From Bacteroidota bacterium (GTDB lineage Bacteria; Bacteroidota; Bacteroidia; Bacteroidales; Dysgonomonadaceae), in NCBI GenBank assembly GCA_023437305.1, contig JAEZGN010000030.1, positions 62,001-126,000 of the forward strand: a stretch of 64,000 nt of DNA, written 5' to 3'. This document shows, piece by piece, positions 44,016-53,209 of this stretch (position 1 is the first letter of the stretch; each line of letters opens with the position of its first letter). Both the position numbers and the translations under genes were made by a program. The notes under the pieces are model-generated. The model did no database searches and was not told where the DNA came from. It worked only from the letters and a program-made list of their open reading frames with translations.

Positions 44016-45533
44016 TTAGAAAGGAACAAAGTCATTGCCACCTCCTTGCATAGGATGCGGTGGCTGCTCTGCCACAGGGTGATTGTTGATCTTAGATGAG
44101 AACTGTTGACCTGCTCCAAAATTATAATCATCATCAATATTCTGAAAACGGGCAAACTCACTTTTGAACCGTAGTAACACATCGCCTGTAGCACCATTAC
44201 GATGCTTTGCTATAATAATTTCGGCAAGACCTATCAAGGAGTTACCTTTATCATCTTCTAATATTTTATAATACTCAGGGCGATGGATAAAACATACCAT
44301 ATCGGCATCCTGCTCGATAGCTCCCGATTCACGGAGGTCAGACAATTGCGGACGCTTACCTTCTGCTCCTGTACGTCCCTCAACTCCACGGTTAAGCTGC
44401 GAAAGGGCAATGATTGGGATGTTTAATTCTTTTGCTAATCCTTTCAATGAGCGAGATATCATACTCACCTCCTGTTCGCGGCTACCATAGTTCATACCAC
44501 TTGCATTCATTAGCTGGAGGTAGTCAATTATGATAATCTTAACACCATGCTCACGCACCAGGCGGCGAGCTTTTGTCCTCAATTCGAATACAGACAAACT
44601 TGGGGTATCGTCTATAAATAACGGTGCGTCATAAAGCTCTTTTATCTTAAAGTCGAGCTGTTCCCACTCATAAGGTAGCAACTGCCCATTCTTTATCTTT
44701 TCGCCCGGTATTTCGCATGTATTTACGATCAGACGATTGACGAGCTGTACGTTCGACATCTCGAGAGAGAACAATGCTACCGGATATTTATAAGATACAG
44801 CCATATTTTTGGCCATTGACAACACAAATGCAGTTTTTCCCATCGCCGGACGAGCAGCTATAATAACCAAGTCGGAGTTTTGCCAACCCGAAGTTATCTT
44901 GTCTAATGGAGTAAACCCTGTTTCCAGACCGCTTAACCCTTCTGGACGATTTGCCGCTATTTCGAGTAAATGTAATGCTTCTTTGATAACCGGGTTGATC
45001 TGCGTCACATCCTTCTTCACATTGCCCTGCGATATCTCGAATAGTTTGCTCTCAGCTTCCTGCATGAGGTCGTCAACATCGACTGTTTCATCAAATGCTT
45101 TACTTGTAACATTTGAGGAAAAAGAGATAAGTTCGCGCGCAAGATATTTTTGAGCTATAATACGGGCATGAAATTCGATATGGGCAGCAGATGCCACTTT
45201 CTCGGTCAACTGGGCTATATATACAGGCCCTCCCACTGTCTCCAATTCTCCGTCTTTGCGTAATTGTTCGACAACAGTAAGCATATCGATCGGAGCCTGA
45301 CGTACAGCCAGATCCACAATCGCTCTATATATAATCTGATGAATGGAATCGTAAAAACTTTCTGGTTTAAGAATATCACTAACAACCGAATAAGCATCTT
45401 TCTCTAGCATTAGGGCCCCGAGTATGGCCTCTTCCAACTCTCTGGCCTGTGGTTGTATTTTTCCTATATCCGGAACTAAAGTTGTTTCCTTTGGTTTGCG
45501 TTTTCCCTGATTCCTAAAATTTGACTCTGCCAT
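44016..45533 (-). CDS. dnaB: Replicative DNA helicase DnaB
   Basis: A 505-residue cytoplasmic hexameric helicase for chromosome replication. The N-terminal domain (PQARELEEAILGALMLEKDAY) binds primase and the C-terminal RecA-like domain is the motor. Walker A is ARPAMGKTAF, Walker B is IIIIDYLQLM, and RESGAIEQDADMVCFIHRPEYY is typical of DnaB C-terminal domains. The length is normal and no intein is present. It is transcribed alone from a -7 element at 45566-45573, with a strong terminator. Confidence 0.97.
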   Translation of the reverse strand: MAESNFRNQGKRKPKETTLVPDIGKIQPQARELEEAILGALMLEKDAYSVVSDILKPESFYDSIHQIIYRAIVDLAVRQAPIDMLTVVEQLRKDGELETVGGPVYIAQLTEKVASAAHIEFHARIIAQKYLARELISFSSNVTSKAFDETVDVDDLMQEAESKLFEISQGNVKKDVTQINPVIKEALHLLEIAANRPEGLSGLETGFTPLDKITSGWQNSDLVIIAARPAMGKTAFVLSMAKNMAVSYKYPVALFSLEMSNVQLVNRLIVNTCEIPGEKIKNGQLLPYEWEQLDFKIKELYDAPLFIDDTPSLSVFELRTKARRLVREHGVKIIIIDYLQLMNASGMNYGSREQEVSMISRSLKGLAKELNIPIIALSQLNRGVEGRTGAEGKRPQLSDLRESGAIEQDADMVCFIHRPEYYKILEDDKGNSLIGLAEIIIAKHRNGATGDVLLRFKSEFARFQNIDDDYNFGAGQQFSSKINNHPVAEQPPHPMQGGGNDFVPF

Positions 45534-45565
45534 TTATCTGAACTCCCCTTTCCATAAATTTTATT

Positions 45566-45573
45566 CAAAGATA
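45566..45573 (-). promoter_or_regulatory. -7 promoter element of dnaB
   Basis: TATCTTTG on the minus strand, 32 bases before the dnaB ATG. Confidence 0.5.
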
Positions 45574-45627
45574 AAATAAATAATATTGAATGGAGACTTA
45601 AGTTTTGAACAGGATGTTAATAACTTT

Positions 45628-46617
45628 TTACGGGTTATATTTAGCCCCCTTCAAAATTGTTTGCGCATCCATAGATAATATATCTTCAAGTAAGAATCCC
45701 TTCTTATTGGCATACTGATTTACGATCTGCCAACCTATCCATGCACCTATACGCCCCGGAGACTGGGGTGATACTACTGTTGTAGAAGCAGCATCATTAG
45801 TGAGACGGGTGATAAGCATGTGATCGGTAGAATAAAGATAGTTTTCTTTTACTATTTTTTGCCAAATATCTTTTTCGTTATTCTTACACCAAGCTGATTG
45901 TTGGGATGTATATCCTATCAGATTATCGGCATCCTCACCGGGAAGAAGAATAGATAGTGCATACAAAATCTTACCTTCATCTACCATTGCAGACAAAAGA
46001 GTTTCATGATCGGCAGGTTTTATAATATCACTTATCAGCCAAGCTTTGATATAATCCTTTATAATATCCTCAGGCTGCATTTGAAGGCGTTCGTATGGTT
46101 GAAAGAAACTTTGATAAGCTGGATAGTCACTACCCAAATACTTATCAATGGATAGAGATATAAGATTGTTTACGATAATTACATTTGCCCTGAAACCTGA
46201 AACATGCATCGCTAACCGAGGTAGTTTTTTACCGGGAAAATTGTCTTCTACCAAAGCGTTTACCGCAGTCAACTTATCTTCGTATGCAGATACATCTGCA
46301 TATTTAGTGGATACATCCTGATAAATTTTGAGTAGATCATCATTCGCAAAGTAATCTCTAAGTTGAGGGAAAAACGTCGCTTGATCGCTGGTCTTCATCG
46401 CAATTTGCCCAAAAGCAGGAAGCAATAAGGGATATTTTTCGGTCAGAGATTTTTCTGTTGCGGCATCGGGGTGTTGTATATAATTGTATATATCTTTATC
46501 GAAGCGTATAATGGATACTCTCTCTTGCGCTGAATGTCTGTTGTCACTCTTCACCGTGCCCGAACAGCCGATGAAAGATATTATAATAAAACCTAATAAG
46601 TAAGTTATATTTTTCAT
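45628..46617 (-). CDS. gldB: Gliding motility-type lipoprotein GldB
   Basis: A 329-residue lipoprotein (lipobox FIGC, Cys18). The mature protein begins VSIIRFDKDIYNYI and continues with the family patterns LLPAFGQIAMK, PRLAMHVSGFRANVIIVNNLISLSIDKYLGSDYPAYQ and IGAWIGWQIVNQYA, matching the GldB family (DUF2268/zincin-like relatives). GldB is needed for gliding in Flavobacterium but is kept in many non-gliding Bacteroidota, where its role is unclear. No other gld genes are nearby. It is transcribed as a single gene, 94 bases upstream of dnaB, and diverges from tsaD. Confidence 0.88.
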   Translation of the reverse strand: MKNITYLLGFIIISFIGCSGTVKSDNRHSAQERVSIIRFDKDIYNYIQHPDAATEKSLTEKYPLLLPAFGQIAMKTSDQATFFPQLRDYFANDDLLKIYQDVSTKYADVSAYEDKLTAVNALVEDNFPGKKLPRLAMHVSGFRANVIIVNNLISLSIDKYLGSDYPAYQSFFQPYERLQMQPEDIIKDYIKAWLISDIIKPADHETLLSAMVDEGKILYALSILLPGEDADNLIGYTSQQSAWCKNNEKDIWQKIVKENYLYSTDHMLITRLTNDAASTTVVSPQSPGRIGAWIGWQIVNQYANKKGFLLEDILSMDAQTILKGAKYNP

Positions 46618-46790
46618 TTATTCCCTTTTAAGATTTCTTCTTTGCGAAGATAATTTATATTTTTTAATTTTGTTCCGCTTTATAAACAAACATATATGTA
46701 TAATGTTATAACTAAGAATGTAACAATATATTATATATTTTGGGGCAAGTAATAAGCATAGTCTATTATAGAAAAAAATAAATCCAACGA

Positions 46791-47807
46791 ATGATAACTA
46801 TATTAGGAATAGAATCTTCCTGTGACGATACTGCAGCAGCCGTTATACAAGACGGGGTGCTTTTGTCAAATGTAATATCCAGCCAGAAGGTTCATGAAAG
46901 TTACGGGGGTGTTGTTCCCGAATTGGCTTCACGAGCACACCAACAAAACATTATACCGGTGGTAGATCAGGCTTTAAAAAAGGCCGGAGTTAATAAAGAA
47001 GATCTGTCCGCAATTGCCTTTACCCGAGGTCCGGGACTTATGGGTTCGTTGCTTGTGGGTACATCTTTTGCAAAAGGGCTATCGTCGGCATTAAATATCC
47101 CGATGGTTGATGTTAACCACCTGCACGGACATGTTTTGGCTCACTTTATCAAAGAGAATAAAGATGATGACAACCAACCACAATATCCGTTTTTGTGCTT
47201 ACTGGTTTCGGGGGGAAATTCACAAATAATTCTTGTGAAGTCATACAAAGAAATGGAGATAGTAGGGCAAACAATCGACGATGCCGCCGGCGAAGCTTTT
47301 GACAAATGTGCGAAAGTTATGGGACTGGGTTATCCCGGAGGACCTGTTGTTGACCGATTGGCAAAAGAAGGTGATCCTACTAAGTTTAAATTAAACAAGC
47401 CGCATATACCGGGGTATAATTATAGCTTTAGCGGATTAAAAACTTCTTTTCTATACCTCTTGAGAGATGAACTGAAAAAAGACCCTGACTTTATTGATAA
47501 GAATAAAGAAGATCTTTGTGCGTCATTACAAAAGACAATCATCGATGTGCTGATGGAACAACTCAGACGAGTAGCCAAAGATTACAATATAAATGAGGTT
47601 GCCGTAGCCGGAGGAGTATCTGCAAACTCAGGGCTTCGTGCAGCTTTCGAAGATCATGCAAAACGTTATGGCTGGAAAATACATATCCCTCCTTTTGGAT
47701 ATACAACAGATAATGCGGCAATGATAGCCATTACAGGTTATTTTAAGTATTTAGACAAAGATTTTTGCTCTATGGATGCTGCTCCATACTCGAGGGTAGT
47801 AATGTAA
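46791..47807 (+). CDS. tsaD: tRNA threonylcarbamoyladenosine biosynthesis protein TsaD
   Basis: A 338-residue cytoplasmic ASKHA-fold enzyme that transfers the threonylcarbamoyl group to A37 of ANN-decoding tRNAs. The opening ILGIESSCDDTAAAV and the block SQKVHESYGGVVPELASRAHQ are invariant in the family. The metal ligands are His110 and His114 in NHLHGH. VSGGNSQI, DDAAGEAFDKCAKVMGLGYPGGP and VAGGVSANSGLR complete the pattern. It starts 173 bases from the divergent gldB gene. Partner genes tsaB, tsaE and tsaC are not in this window. Confidence 0.97.
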   Translation: MITILGIESSCDDTAAAVIQDGVLLSNVISSQKVHESYGGVVPELASRAHQQNIIPVVDQALKKAGVNKEDLSAIAFTRGPGLMGSLLVGTSFAKGLSSALNIPMVDVNHLHGHVLAHFIKENKDDDNQPQYPFLCLLVSGGNSQIILVKSYKEMEIVGQTIDDAAGEAFDKCAKVMGLGYPGGPVVDRLAKEGDPTKFKLNKPHIPGYNYSFSGLKTSFLYLLRDELKKDPDFIDKNKEDLCASLQKTIIDVLMEQLRRVAKDYNINEVAVAGGVSANSGLRAAFEDHAKRYGWKIHIPPFGYTTDNAAMIAITGYFKYLDKDFCSMDAAPYSRVVM

Positions 47808-47826
47808 ACAAAAACTGTAGAAAAAG

Positions 47827-47856
47827 AAAAGGATTGCCTACCGAGACAATCCTTTT
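47827..47856. terminator. Bidirectional terminator between tsaD and the GNAT gene
   Basis: A 10-bp inverted repeat (AAAAGGATTG with CAATCCTTTT) has a 10-base loop and T-rich flanks on both strands, between convergent genes. Confidence 0.75.
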
Positions 47857-47861
47857 TCTAT

Positions 47862-49001
47862 TTATATACTTTTCTTATACGCTCTTCTTTTCTTATGATT
47901 CTCCGCATTGAAACCGTCCCAAAGAGAAGCAACCTTATTGTTCATCTCCAACTCCGGATTTGATTCCGCAAACTTGAAGCCGCACTTATGTGCTGATGGT
48001 ATAAAATCGTTAAAGATTATAGCATTTACACCTTTTCCTTGATATTCGGGCGAGATACCAATCAGTAGAAGGTCTACGACAGGATTCTTCTTGCTTTTGA
48101 GATCCCTCAAGAGATTTATCCAACCAAATGGAAGGAATCGTCCGCGAGATTTAATAAGTCCGCGAGAAAGGCTCGGCATAGCTATACCAAATCCAACCAC
48201 CTCATCGGTATCTTCTTTTATTATTATCGACACCAGATCCCAGCGAAGCAATGGCACATACATTTTCACATAGTAGTCTATCTGACGTTGTGTCAATGGA
48301 GCAAAGCCATATAAAGGCTTATACGCAACATTCAACAGTTCAAATATTTTACTTACATACGGTGTTATTTGCTTTAGGCTTTTAAATTTAAGGACCTTCA
48401 AGCCATATCGCTGCATCACCATATTGGCTATGCGTTGATGTCTTTCAGGAACAGAATCGGGAACAGGTATCCGATATTCATTCCAGTCGGCATCTTTCTC
48501 AAAGCCGAGACGCTCTATCTGCTCTCTGTAATACGGATAACTGTATGTTGTAGACATTGTTGCTTCGCGGTCGTAACCTTCAATCAGCAAGCCTTCGTGA
48601 TCTAAATCGGTAAAGCCCATAGGTCCTACTATCGCATTCATACCTTTGGCTCTAGCCCACTTTTCTGCCGCATCAAATAAGGCATCCACAACCTCGTTGT
48701 CGTCTATAAAATCAACAAATCCAAAACGGGCATTTTTTTGATCCCATATTTTATTCGCTGTGTGATTTATAATACCGGCAATACGGCCAACGATCTCGCC
48801 ATCTTTATATGCCAAGAACAATTGTTTTTCACAAAAATCGAATGCGGGATTCTCTTTTTCATTCAGTGTACCCAGTTCATCCAGGACAAGAGAGGGCACA
48901 TAGTATGGAGAATTTTTATAAAGAACATCGGTAGGGAATTTAATAAATGCTTTTTTCAAAGCTTTATCATCTTCCTTTACCTCCTTAATGATTATAGACA
49001 T
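47862..49001 (-). CDS. GNAT-like N-acetyltransferase family protein
   Basis: A 379-residue cytoplasmic protein. The N-terminal half has KNSPYYVPSLVLDELGTLNEKENPAF and GRIAGIINHTANK, and the C-terminal half has an acetyl-CoA-binding-like LLIGISPEYQGKGVNAIIFN (Q/RxxGxG/A pattern) followed by FKFAESNPELEMNNK. This fits the large uncharacterised GNAT family in Bacteroidota, often annotated as N-acetyltransferase or YghO-like. The acceptor is unknown. A -7 element lies 41 bases upstream, and the gene is transcribed alone. Confidence 0.8.
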   Translation of the reverse strand: MSIIIKEVKEDDKALKKAFIKFPTDVLYKNSPYYVPSLVLDELGTLNEKENPAFDFCEKQLFLAYKDGEIVGRIAGIINHTANKIWDQKNARFGFVDFIDDNEVVDALFDAAEKWARAKGMNAIVGPMGFTDLDHEGLLIEGYDREATMSTTYSYPYYREQIERLGFEKDADWNEYRIPVPDSVPERHQRIANMVMQRYGLKVLKFKSLKQITPYVSKIFELLNVAYKPLYGFAPLTQRQIDYYVKMYVPLLRWDLVSIIIKEDTDEVVGFGIAMPSLSRGLIKSRGRFLPFGWINLLRDLKSKKNPVVDLLLIGISPEYQGKGVNAIIFNDFIPSAHKCGFKFAESNPELEMNNKVASLWDGFNAENHKKRRAYKKSI

Positions 49002-49041
49002 AGATTAATATAATATGGAGAATAAACTTATTTTCAGAACG

Positions 49042-49049
49042 CAAATATA
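49042..49049 (-). promoter_or_regulatory. -7 promoter element of the GNAT gene
   Basis: TATATTTG on the minus strand, 40 bases before the ATG at 49001. Confidence 0.5.
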
Positions 49050-49108
49050 TGGATTTTTATTTATCTAGTATATTCCCTTAAACTCATAATTAAGCGAAAT
49101 AAATTTCT

Positions 49109-49666
49109 TTATTTCCAGATGAATTCATTTTCAGATACAATATAATCCATTTTTATATCATTCGTATCAACAGGGATAGTATCCAGAAGTTGAAACTCGA
49201 AACATATACCCATTTTAGGAGCTGAAACAAGCGACAAGAATCGATCGTAATACCCCCTGCCTCTGCCCAAACGCCCCATCTTTCGATCGAAGGCTACGCC
49301 GGGAACGATAATTAAATCCACTTTTTTATAATCGGTAAAATTATCACCCAATGGTTCCATTATACCATATGAAGATTGCTTCAAAGTCGTATCCTGAACA
49401 TATTTTCTGAAAACAATATCATCCTTGACCACAACAGGCAAGTAGAAGTTCTTTTCAGCACTCCAACGGTTGATAAAATCGAGGGTCTGCACCTCATCGT
49501 CCATACTATTATAAATAAATATAGTTTTTGCCTGCTGAAATGCTCCTGTTATTTCCAAAACCGATAATACTTCTTCCGAACGATTGTGTAAGTCGTCAGC
49601 CGAATATTGTTTTTTTAACAAGGATATTTCTTTTCTCAGTTTTTCTTTTTGCTGTGCTATATTCAT
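49109..49666 (-). CDS. 5-formyltetrahydrofolate cyclo-ligase
   Basis: A 185-residue cytoplasmic enzyme that converts 5-formyl-THF to 5,10-methenyl-THF using ATP. The N-terminal basic helix (QQKEKLRKEISLLKKQYS) and the C-terminal signature VPGVAFDRKMGRLGRGRGYYDRFL, which binds ATP phosphates and folate, are clear. The length matches the family (about 180-200). A -7 element at 49723-49730 lies 56 bases upstream. No folate genes are adjacent. This enzyme is sometimes labelled ygfA or fau in other bacteria. Confidence 0.95.
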   Translation of the reverse strand: MNIAQQKEKLRKEISLLKKQYSADDLHNRSEEVLSVLEITGAFQQAKTIFIYNSMDDEVQTLDFINRWSAEKNFYLPVVVKDDIVFRKYVQDTTLKQSSYGIMEPLGDNFTDYKKVDLIIVPGVAFDRKMGRLGRGRGYYDRFLSLVSAPKMGICFEFQLLDTIPVDTNDIKMDYIVSENEFIWK

Positions 49667-49722
49667 TCTTTATTTTCTTTGTTCCGTTGGAGATATTTTG
49701 TTTATATAATTAAATCCTTCAA

Positions 49723-49730
49723 CAAAAATA
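49723..49730 (-). promoter_or_regulatory. -7 promoter element of the cyclo-ligase gene
   Basis: TATTTTTG on the minus strand, 56 bases before the ATG. Confidence 0.4.
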
Positions 49731-49774
49731 CATTTCTTTTTCTAATTTCTACTTAAATAGTACGAATACAAGAA

Positions 49775-49810
49775 AAAAGGATAAAAGTAGAGCTCTACTT
49801 TTATCCTTTT
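49775..49810. terminator. Perfect 36-base palindromic terminator
   Basis: Arms 49775-49792 and 49793-49810 are exactly complementary (18 bp), with A- and T-rich outer ends, 30 bases past the S41 protease stop. Confidence 0.85.
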
Positions 49811-49839
49811 GTTTTATATTATATCATGACCAGCCCATA

Positions 49840-51561
49840 TTATTTATATGCTCCTTTTCTTATGGCATCAGGCGTTGCCTTATTAGCCTTGAGCAATCTT
49901 ACCGCCTCTTTTATCATCTGCTCATCTCTTTGGAACACTTCGTAGAAGTTGTCTTCACTAAAGAAGTTGCGTATAATAAATGCTTCGAGTTGTGTTTGAA
50001 GCAGTTTACGCGATTCATCTATCAAATATGGCTGTTTACGGATTCCCTTAGTATAAGCATAGTCTGCAAAATTATCGACAATAGGCTGTGTTGATAAATA
50101 TTTTGCAGCATCAGTCCATGTTTTAAAGCTCTTCAGTTTATCTCTGTTCTTTTCGGTATACACATAGCTAAACTCTCTGAGCAATCCTTTATTGGCTACT
50201 CGCATGTAGTATGAATTGATACCTGTTGTATCGCGAGGCACAAAAACATCAGACAAAACACCATCGTCACCATACACCGGCCTTCCCGAAAGAGTATGGA
50301 AAAGAGGTAAATTGTCGAACTTGATACTATCCCTATTATCGAACTCTCCTCGGCTATATCTGTTATACAAGTCCATACTATATGTCTGACGATCTCCCTT
50401 TTCGTATGCCTTCTGTACACATCTACCCGATGGGGTATGATATCTGGCAATAGTTAATCGGATAGCCGATCCATCGTTGAATTTATATTGAGTCTGAACC
50501 AGTCCTTTACCAAACGAACGGCGGCCGACGATCAATCCCCTGTCATTATCCTGTATAGCTCCGGCAAATATTTCACTGGCCGATGCACTCGTTTCATCGA
50601 GAAGAACCACAATCTGACTTTGCTTGCATGTTCCGGAATTGTCAGCATAATAATTTTCACGAGGATAAGCTCTTCCCTCAGTATACAAGATCAGTTCTCC
50701 ATTGGCAAGAAACTCATTCACCATCATTATGGCAGCTTCCATGTACCCTCCTGTGTTTTGTTGGAGGTCTACAACAAAAGACTCACAACCCTGACTCTTC
50801 AATTTAGCTATTGCCGAAATAAATTCGTTATATGTTGTGCTGCCAAACTTACTTACCTTTATGTATCCTATTTTATTATCAAGCTTGTACGCTGCATCCA
50901 CACTTTTCACCGGCACAAAAGCTCTGGTTACTACAAATGGAATCAACTCATCACGCCCTTGTCTCTTAACTCCTATTTTGATCTGAGTTTTTTCAGGTCC
51001 CTTGAGAGTACTGAAAACTTTATTTTCATTTATTCCTTTGCCCACAAAAAGAGAGTCATTGACCATTACCACTCTATCCCCGGCTTGTATACCGACAGCT
51101 TCAGAAGGTCCGCCCGGTATCGCTTTTACGATCGTCAGGGTATCGTTTAGTATAATAAACTCAACACCAATGCCGCTAAAGTGGCCTTCTAGCTCATCAT
51201 CTTTACGGTTCATTATATCTGCACTTATATAATCTGAGTGCGGATCCAACCCTGCTAATACGGTTGGTATAGCTTCCTCTATCAGTGCATCTACATTTAC
51301 CGTATCCACATATGCTTTATTGATGTAATCGAGCACAACGTCGAGCTTATTACCTTTTTGCCCTAAAAATCCGCTTCCCGAACCAAATATAGAATAAGCA
51401 TTTCCTATAAAAATACCAACAGCAACACTTACGGCAATGCACAACGGAAGCCAGATATAAATACCCCTTCCTCCTTTTTTAGTTTTACTACTATTATTGT
51501 TCTCTGCCATTTTGCCGTTTGCCCTTTCCCAATTGTTGTTCAAGTTCTTATCGCTTTCCAT
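49840..51561 (-). CDS. S41 family C-terminal processing peptidase
   Basis: A 573-residue membrane-anchored periplasmic serine protease. A transmembrane anchor lies at about residues 34-56. A PDZ domain (about 120-205) begins LEGHFSGIGVEFIILND. The Ser-Lys catalytic dyad is Ser327 in DETSASASEIF and Lys352 in RRSFGKGLVQ, at the 25-residue spacing of tail-specific proteases. A C-terminal helical extension of about 190 residues follows, common in Bacteroidota versions. The ATG directly abuts the stop of the deaminase gene, so the two are read from one promoter at 52038-52045. It probably trims or degrades envelope proteins. Confidence 0.95.
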   Translation of the reverse strand: MESDKNLNNNWERANGKMAENNNSSKTKKGGRGIYIWLPLCIAVSVAVGIFIGNAYSIFGSGSGFLGQKGNKLDVVLDYINKAYVDTVNVDALIEEAIPTVLAGLDPHSDYISADIMNRKDDELEGHFSGIGVEFIILNDTLTIVKAIPGGPSEAVGIQAGDRVVMVNDSLFVGKGINENKVFSTLKGPEKTQIKIGVKRQGRDELIPFVVTRAFVPVKSVDAAYKLDNKIGYIKVSKFGSTTYNEFISAIAKLKSQGCESFVVDLQQNTGGYMEAAIMMVNEFLANGELILYTEGRAYPRENYYADNSGTCKQSQIVVLLDETSASASEIFAGAIQDNDRGLIVGRRSFGKGLVQTQYKFNDGSAIRLTIARYHTPSGRCVQKAYEKGDRQTYSMDLYNRYSRGEFDNRDSIKFDNLPLFHTLSGRPVYGDDGVLSDVFVPRDTTGINSYYMRVANKGLLREFSYVYTEKNRDKLKSFKTWTDAAKYLSTQPIVDNFADYAYTKGIRKQPYLIDESRKLLQTQLEAFIIRNFFSEDNFYEVFQRDEQMIKEAVRLLKANKATPDAIRKGAYK

Positions 51562-52011
51562 TTAATCTTCCGATCCCTCTGTGTTAGTTTCTATATCTAT
51601 AAATACCACCTCTACTCCCGCACGCTCGAGAAGAGAGGCTCCATCTGTACGCCGATATTTCTGATTATACACAACCCGCGTTATGCCGGCCTGAATTATA
51701 AGTTTCGCACATTCTATGCAAGGCGATGTGGTCACATACATCGTAGCCCCAAGACTACTGTTATGCGAACAGGCTACTTTGGTGATTGCATTAGCTTCGG
51801 CATGCAGAACATATGCTTTGGTTTCGTTGTTTTCATCTTCGCAAATATTCTCAAATCCTGAAGGAGTACCATTATACCCATCAGATATAATCATTTTATC
51901 TTTTACAATAAGGGCACCTACTTTTCTGCGTTTACAGTACGAATTTTCGGCCCAAATAGCCGCCATTCTCATGTATCGCTCGTCGAGCAACCTTTGTTTG
52001 TCATCGCTCAT
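51562..52011 (-). CDS. Deoxycytidylate deaminase family protein (ComEB-like)
   Basis: A 149-residue cytoplasmic zinc deaminase that converts dCMP to dUMP for thymidylate synthesis. The zinc site is HAEANAI (His ligand and catalytic Glu) and PCIECAK (two Cys ligands), with the DGYNGTPSGFEN substrate motif. The start at 52011 (MSDDKQRLLDERYMRMA) is chosen because the upstream in-frame ATG at 52038 lies inside the probable -7 promoter element. It is the first gene of a two-gene transcript with the S41 protease, which begins at the next base. The close relation to ComEB of competence operons is by homology only. Confidence 0.92.
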   Translation of the reverse strand: MSDDKQRLLDERYMRMAAIWAENSYCKRRKVGALIVKDKMIISDGYNGTPSGFENICEDENNETKAYVLHAEANAITKVACSHNSSLGATMYVTTSPCIECAKLIIQAGITRVVYNQKYRRTDGASLLERAGVEVVFIDIETNTEGSED

Positions 52012-52037
52012 GAAATTACGTTCTAAAAATTCGAACA

Positions 52038-52045
52038 CAAAGATA
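52038..52045 (-). promoter_or_regulatory. -7 promoter element that decides the deaminase start
   Basis: TATCTTTG on the minus strand. It covers the ATG at 52038, so translation must begin at 52011. Confidence 0.6.
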
Positions 52046-52331
52046 ATGAAAAGTTCACGATTTAAAGTATTTAGTTAATTTTTATATAATCCACAAATTA
52101 CCTTTTTGACCATTGTAGAGGTATATTAAATTTTATTTATAAATGATAGATAAAAGAAGGTCGGCAACATTGCTTTTTCTTATCAGAATTATCTCTTATA
52201 GAGGTCTTTGAAATAATTGAAATAGATGGTGAGCTAAAACAACGTTGTTATAAGAAACCAAGAAACAAATTTTGTCAGAATATCCGAACAAGAGCAAAGG
52301 AGGGTATAAAGTGACAGTGAAATAAGGTTCG

Positions 52332-52355
52332 AAAGGTGTTACTTTTGTCACCTTT
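52332..52355. repeat. 18-base repeat within an inverted repeat
   Basis: Bases 52338-52355 (GTTACTTTTGTCACCTTT) are identical to the minus strand of 3912-3929. Here AAAGGTG (52332-52338) and CACCTTT (52349-52355) also form a 7-bp inverted repeat, with the -7-like TACTTTTG in the loop. Confidence 0.6.
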
Positions 52356-52535
52356 AGAAAAGAAAAACAGCAACAAGTAGCTATATATAAATAGGTTAAT
52401 CCAAATTCTTTTATAAATGAAAAAATTGTAAATATTGTTACTTTTTACAGATAGTGAGTCACAATTTGACAATTCGTAATTTAAAGCTCTTCACTTATAA
52501 AAGTCGGTATTTTAGGTGAAACAAAAATATTGCTT

Positions 52536-52543
52536 TAAATTTG
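52536..52543 (+). promoter_or_regulatory. -7 promoter element of the pyrophosphatase operon
   Basis: TAAATTTG, 42 bases before the ATG at 52586, matches TAnnTTTG. Confidence 0.5.
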
Positions 52544-52585
52544 CAGCAAAAATAGGATATACATTATAAGTTTTTAAGATTTGTT

Positions 52586-53209
52586 ATGAACGACCATCAA
52601 TTTAAAGCACATCCATGGCATGGAATAAATGCAGGAAGCAATGCACCTCAGGTAGTAACATGCTTTATCGAAATAGTACCTACCGACACAGTTAAATATG
52701 AGGTGGACAAAGAAACCGGTTACCTTAGCATCGACAGACCACAGAAGTATTCAAATATCATTCCTGCCCTTTATGGGTTTATCCCTCAAACGTACAGTGC
52801 CGACCTTGTAGCAGAACTTACAAACAATGAATTGGGGAGAACTGATATAGAAGGAGATAACGACCCTGTAGATATTTGCGTTCTGACTGAGAAAGACATC
52901 ACGCATGGAGATATCATAGTGAAAGCCAGACCTATAGGAGGCTTCAGATTACTAGATCACAACAAAGCCGATGATAAGCTTATTGCTGTACTCGAAAATG
53001 ATGCTATCTACGGTGCATACAAAGATATATCGGACGTACCGCCAATGGTTATAGACCGTTTGAAACACTACTTTACTACCTATAAGGATTTACCCGGAGA
53101 CAAGTCTCCTCGCTGTATCCTTACAGGCACATACGATGTAAAAACAGCACATGAGGTTATACGCCGTTCGATAAAAGACTACGAAAACAAATACAGAAGT
53201 GACAAATAG
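52586..53209 (+). CDS. ppa: Inorganic pyrophosphatase (family I)
   Basis: A 207-residue cytoplasmic enzyme that hydrolyses pyrophosphate. Motifs: FIEIVPTDTVKYEVDKETG (substrate-binding Lys/Glu), YGFIPQTY and the metal-binding EGDNDPVDICVLTE with its three aspartates, followed by DDKLIAVLENDA. The length is slightly above the typical 175 because of an N-terminal extension of about 25 residues (PWHGINAG...) often seen in Bacteroidota and plant-like family I enzymes. The metallophosphoesterase gene begins 11 bases before its stop. Confidence 0.94.
   Translation: MNDHQFKAHPWHGINAGSNAPQVVTCFIEIVPTDTVKYEVDKETGYLSIDRPQKYSNIIPALYGFIPQTYSADLVAELTNNELGRTDIEGDNDPVDICVLTEKDITHGDIIVKARPIGGFRLLDHNKADDKLIAVLENDAIYGAYKDISDVPPMVIDRLKHYFTTYKDLPGDKSPRCILTGTYDVKTAHEVIRRSIKDYENKYRSDK

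Larger units (their letters stand above)
52039..52585. other. Long intergenic region before pyrophosphatase
   Basis: This 547-base gap has no recognisable coding frame. It holds the deaminase promoter at its left end, a hairpin-forming copy of an 18-base motif at 52338-52355, and the pyrophosphatase -7 element at 52536-52543. No tRNA or known small RNA was identified. Confidence 0.5.

Noticed and set aside
49775..49810. The perfect 36-base palindrome as a mobile-element end or origin
   Set aside because: It lies just past a gene stop, with A/T-run flanks, like the other terminators here. No transposase or target duplication was seen.
52275..52472. A 65-codon minus-strand frame in the long gap
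   Set aside because: The composition is that of AT-rich noncoding DNA, with no recognisable domain, conserved start or promoter.
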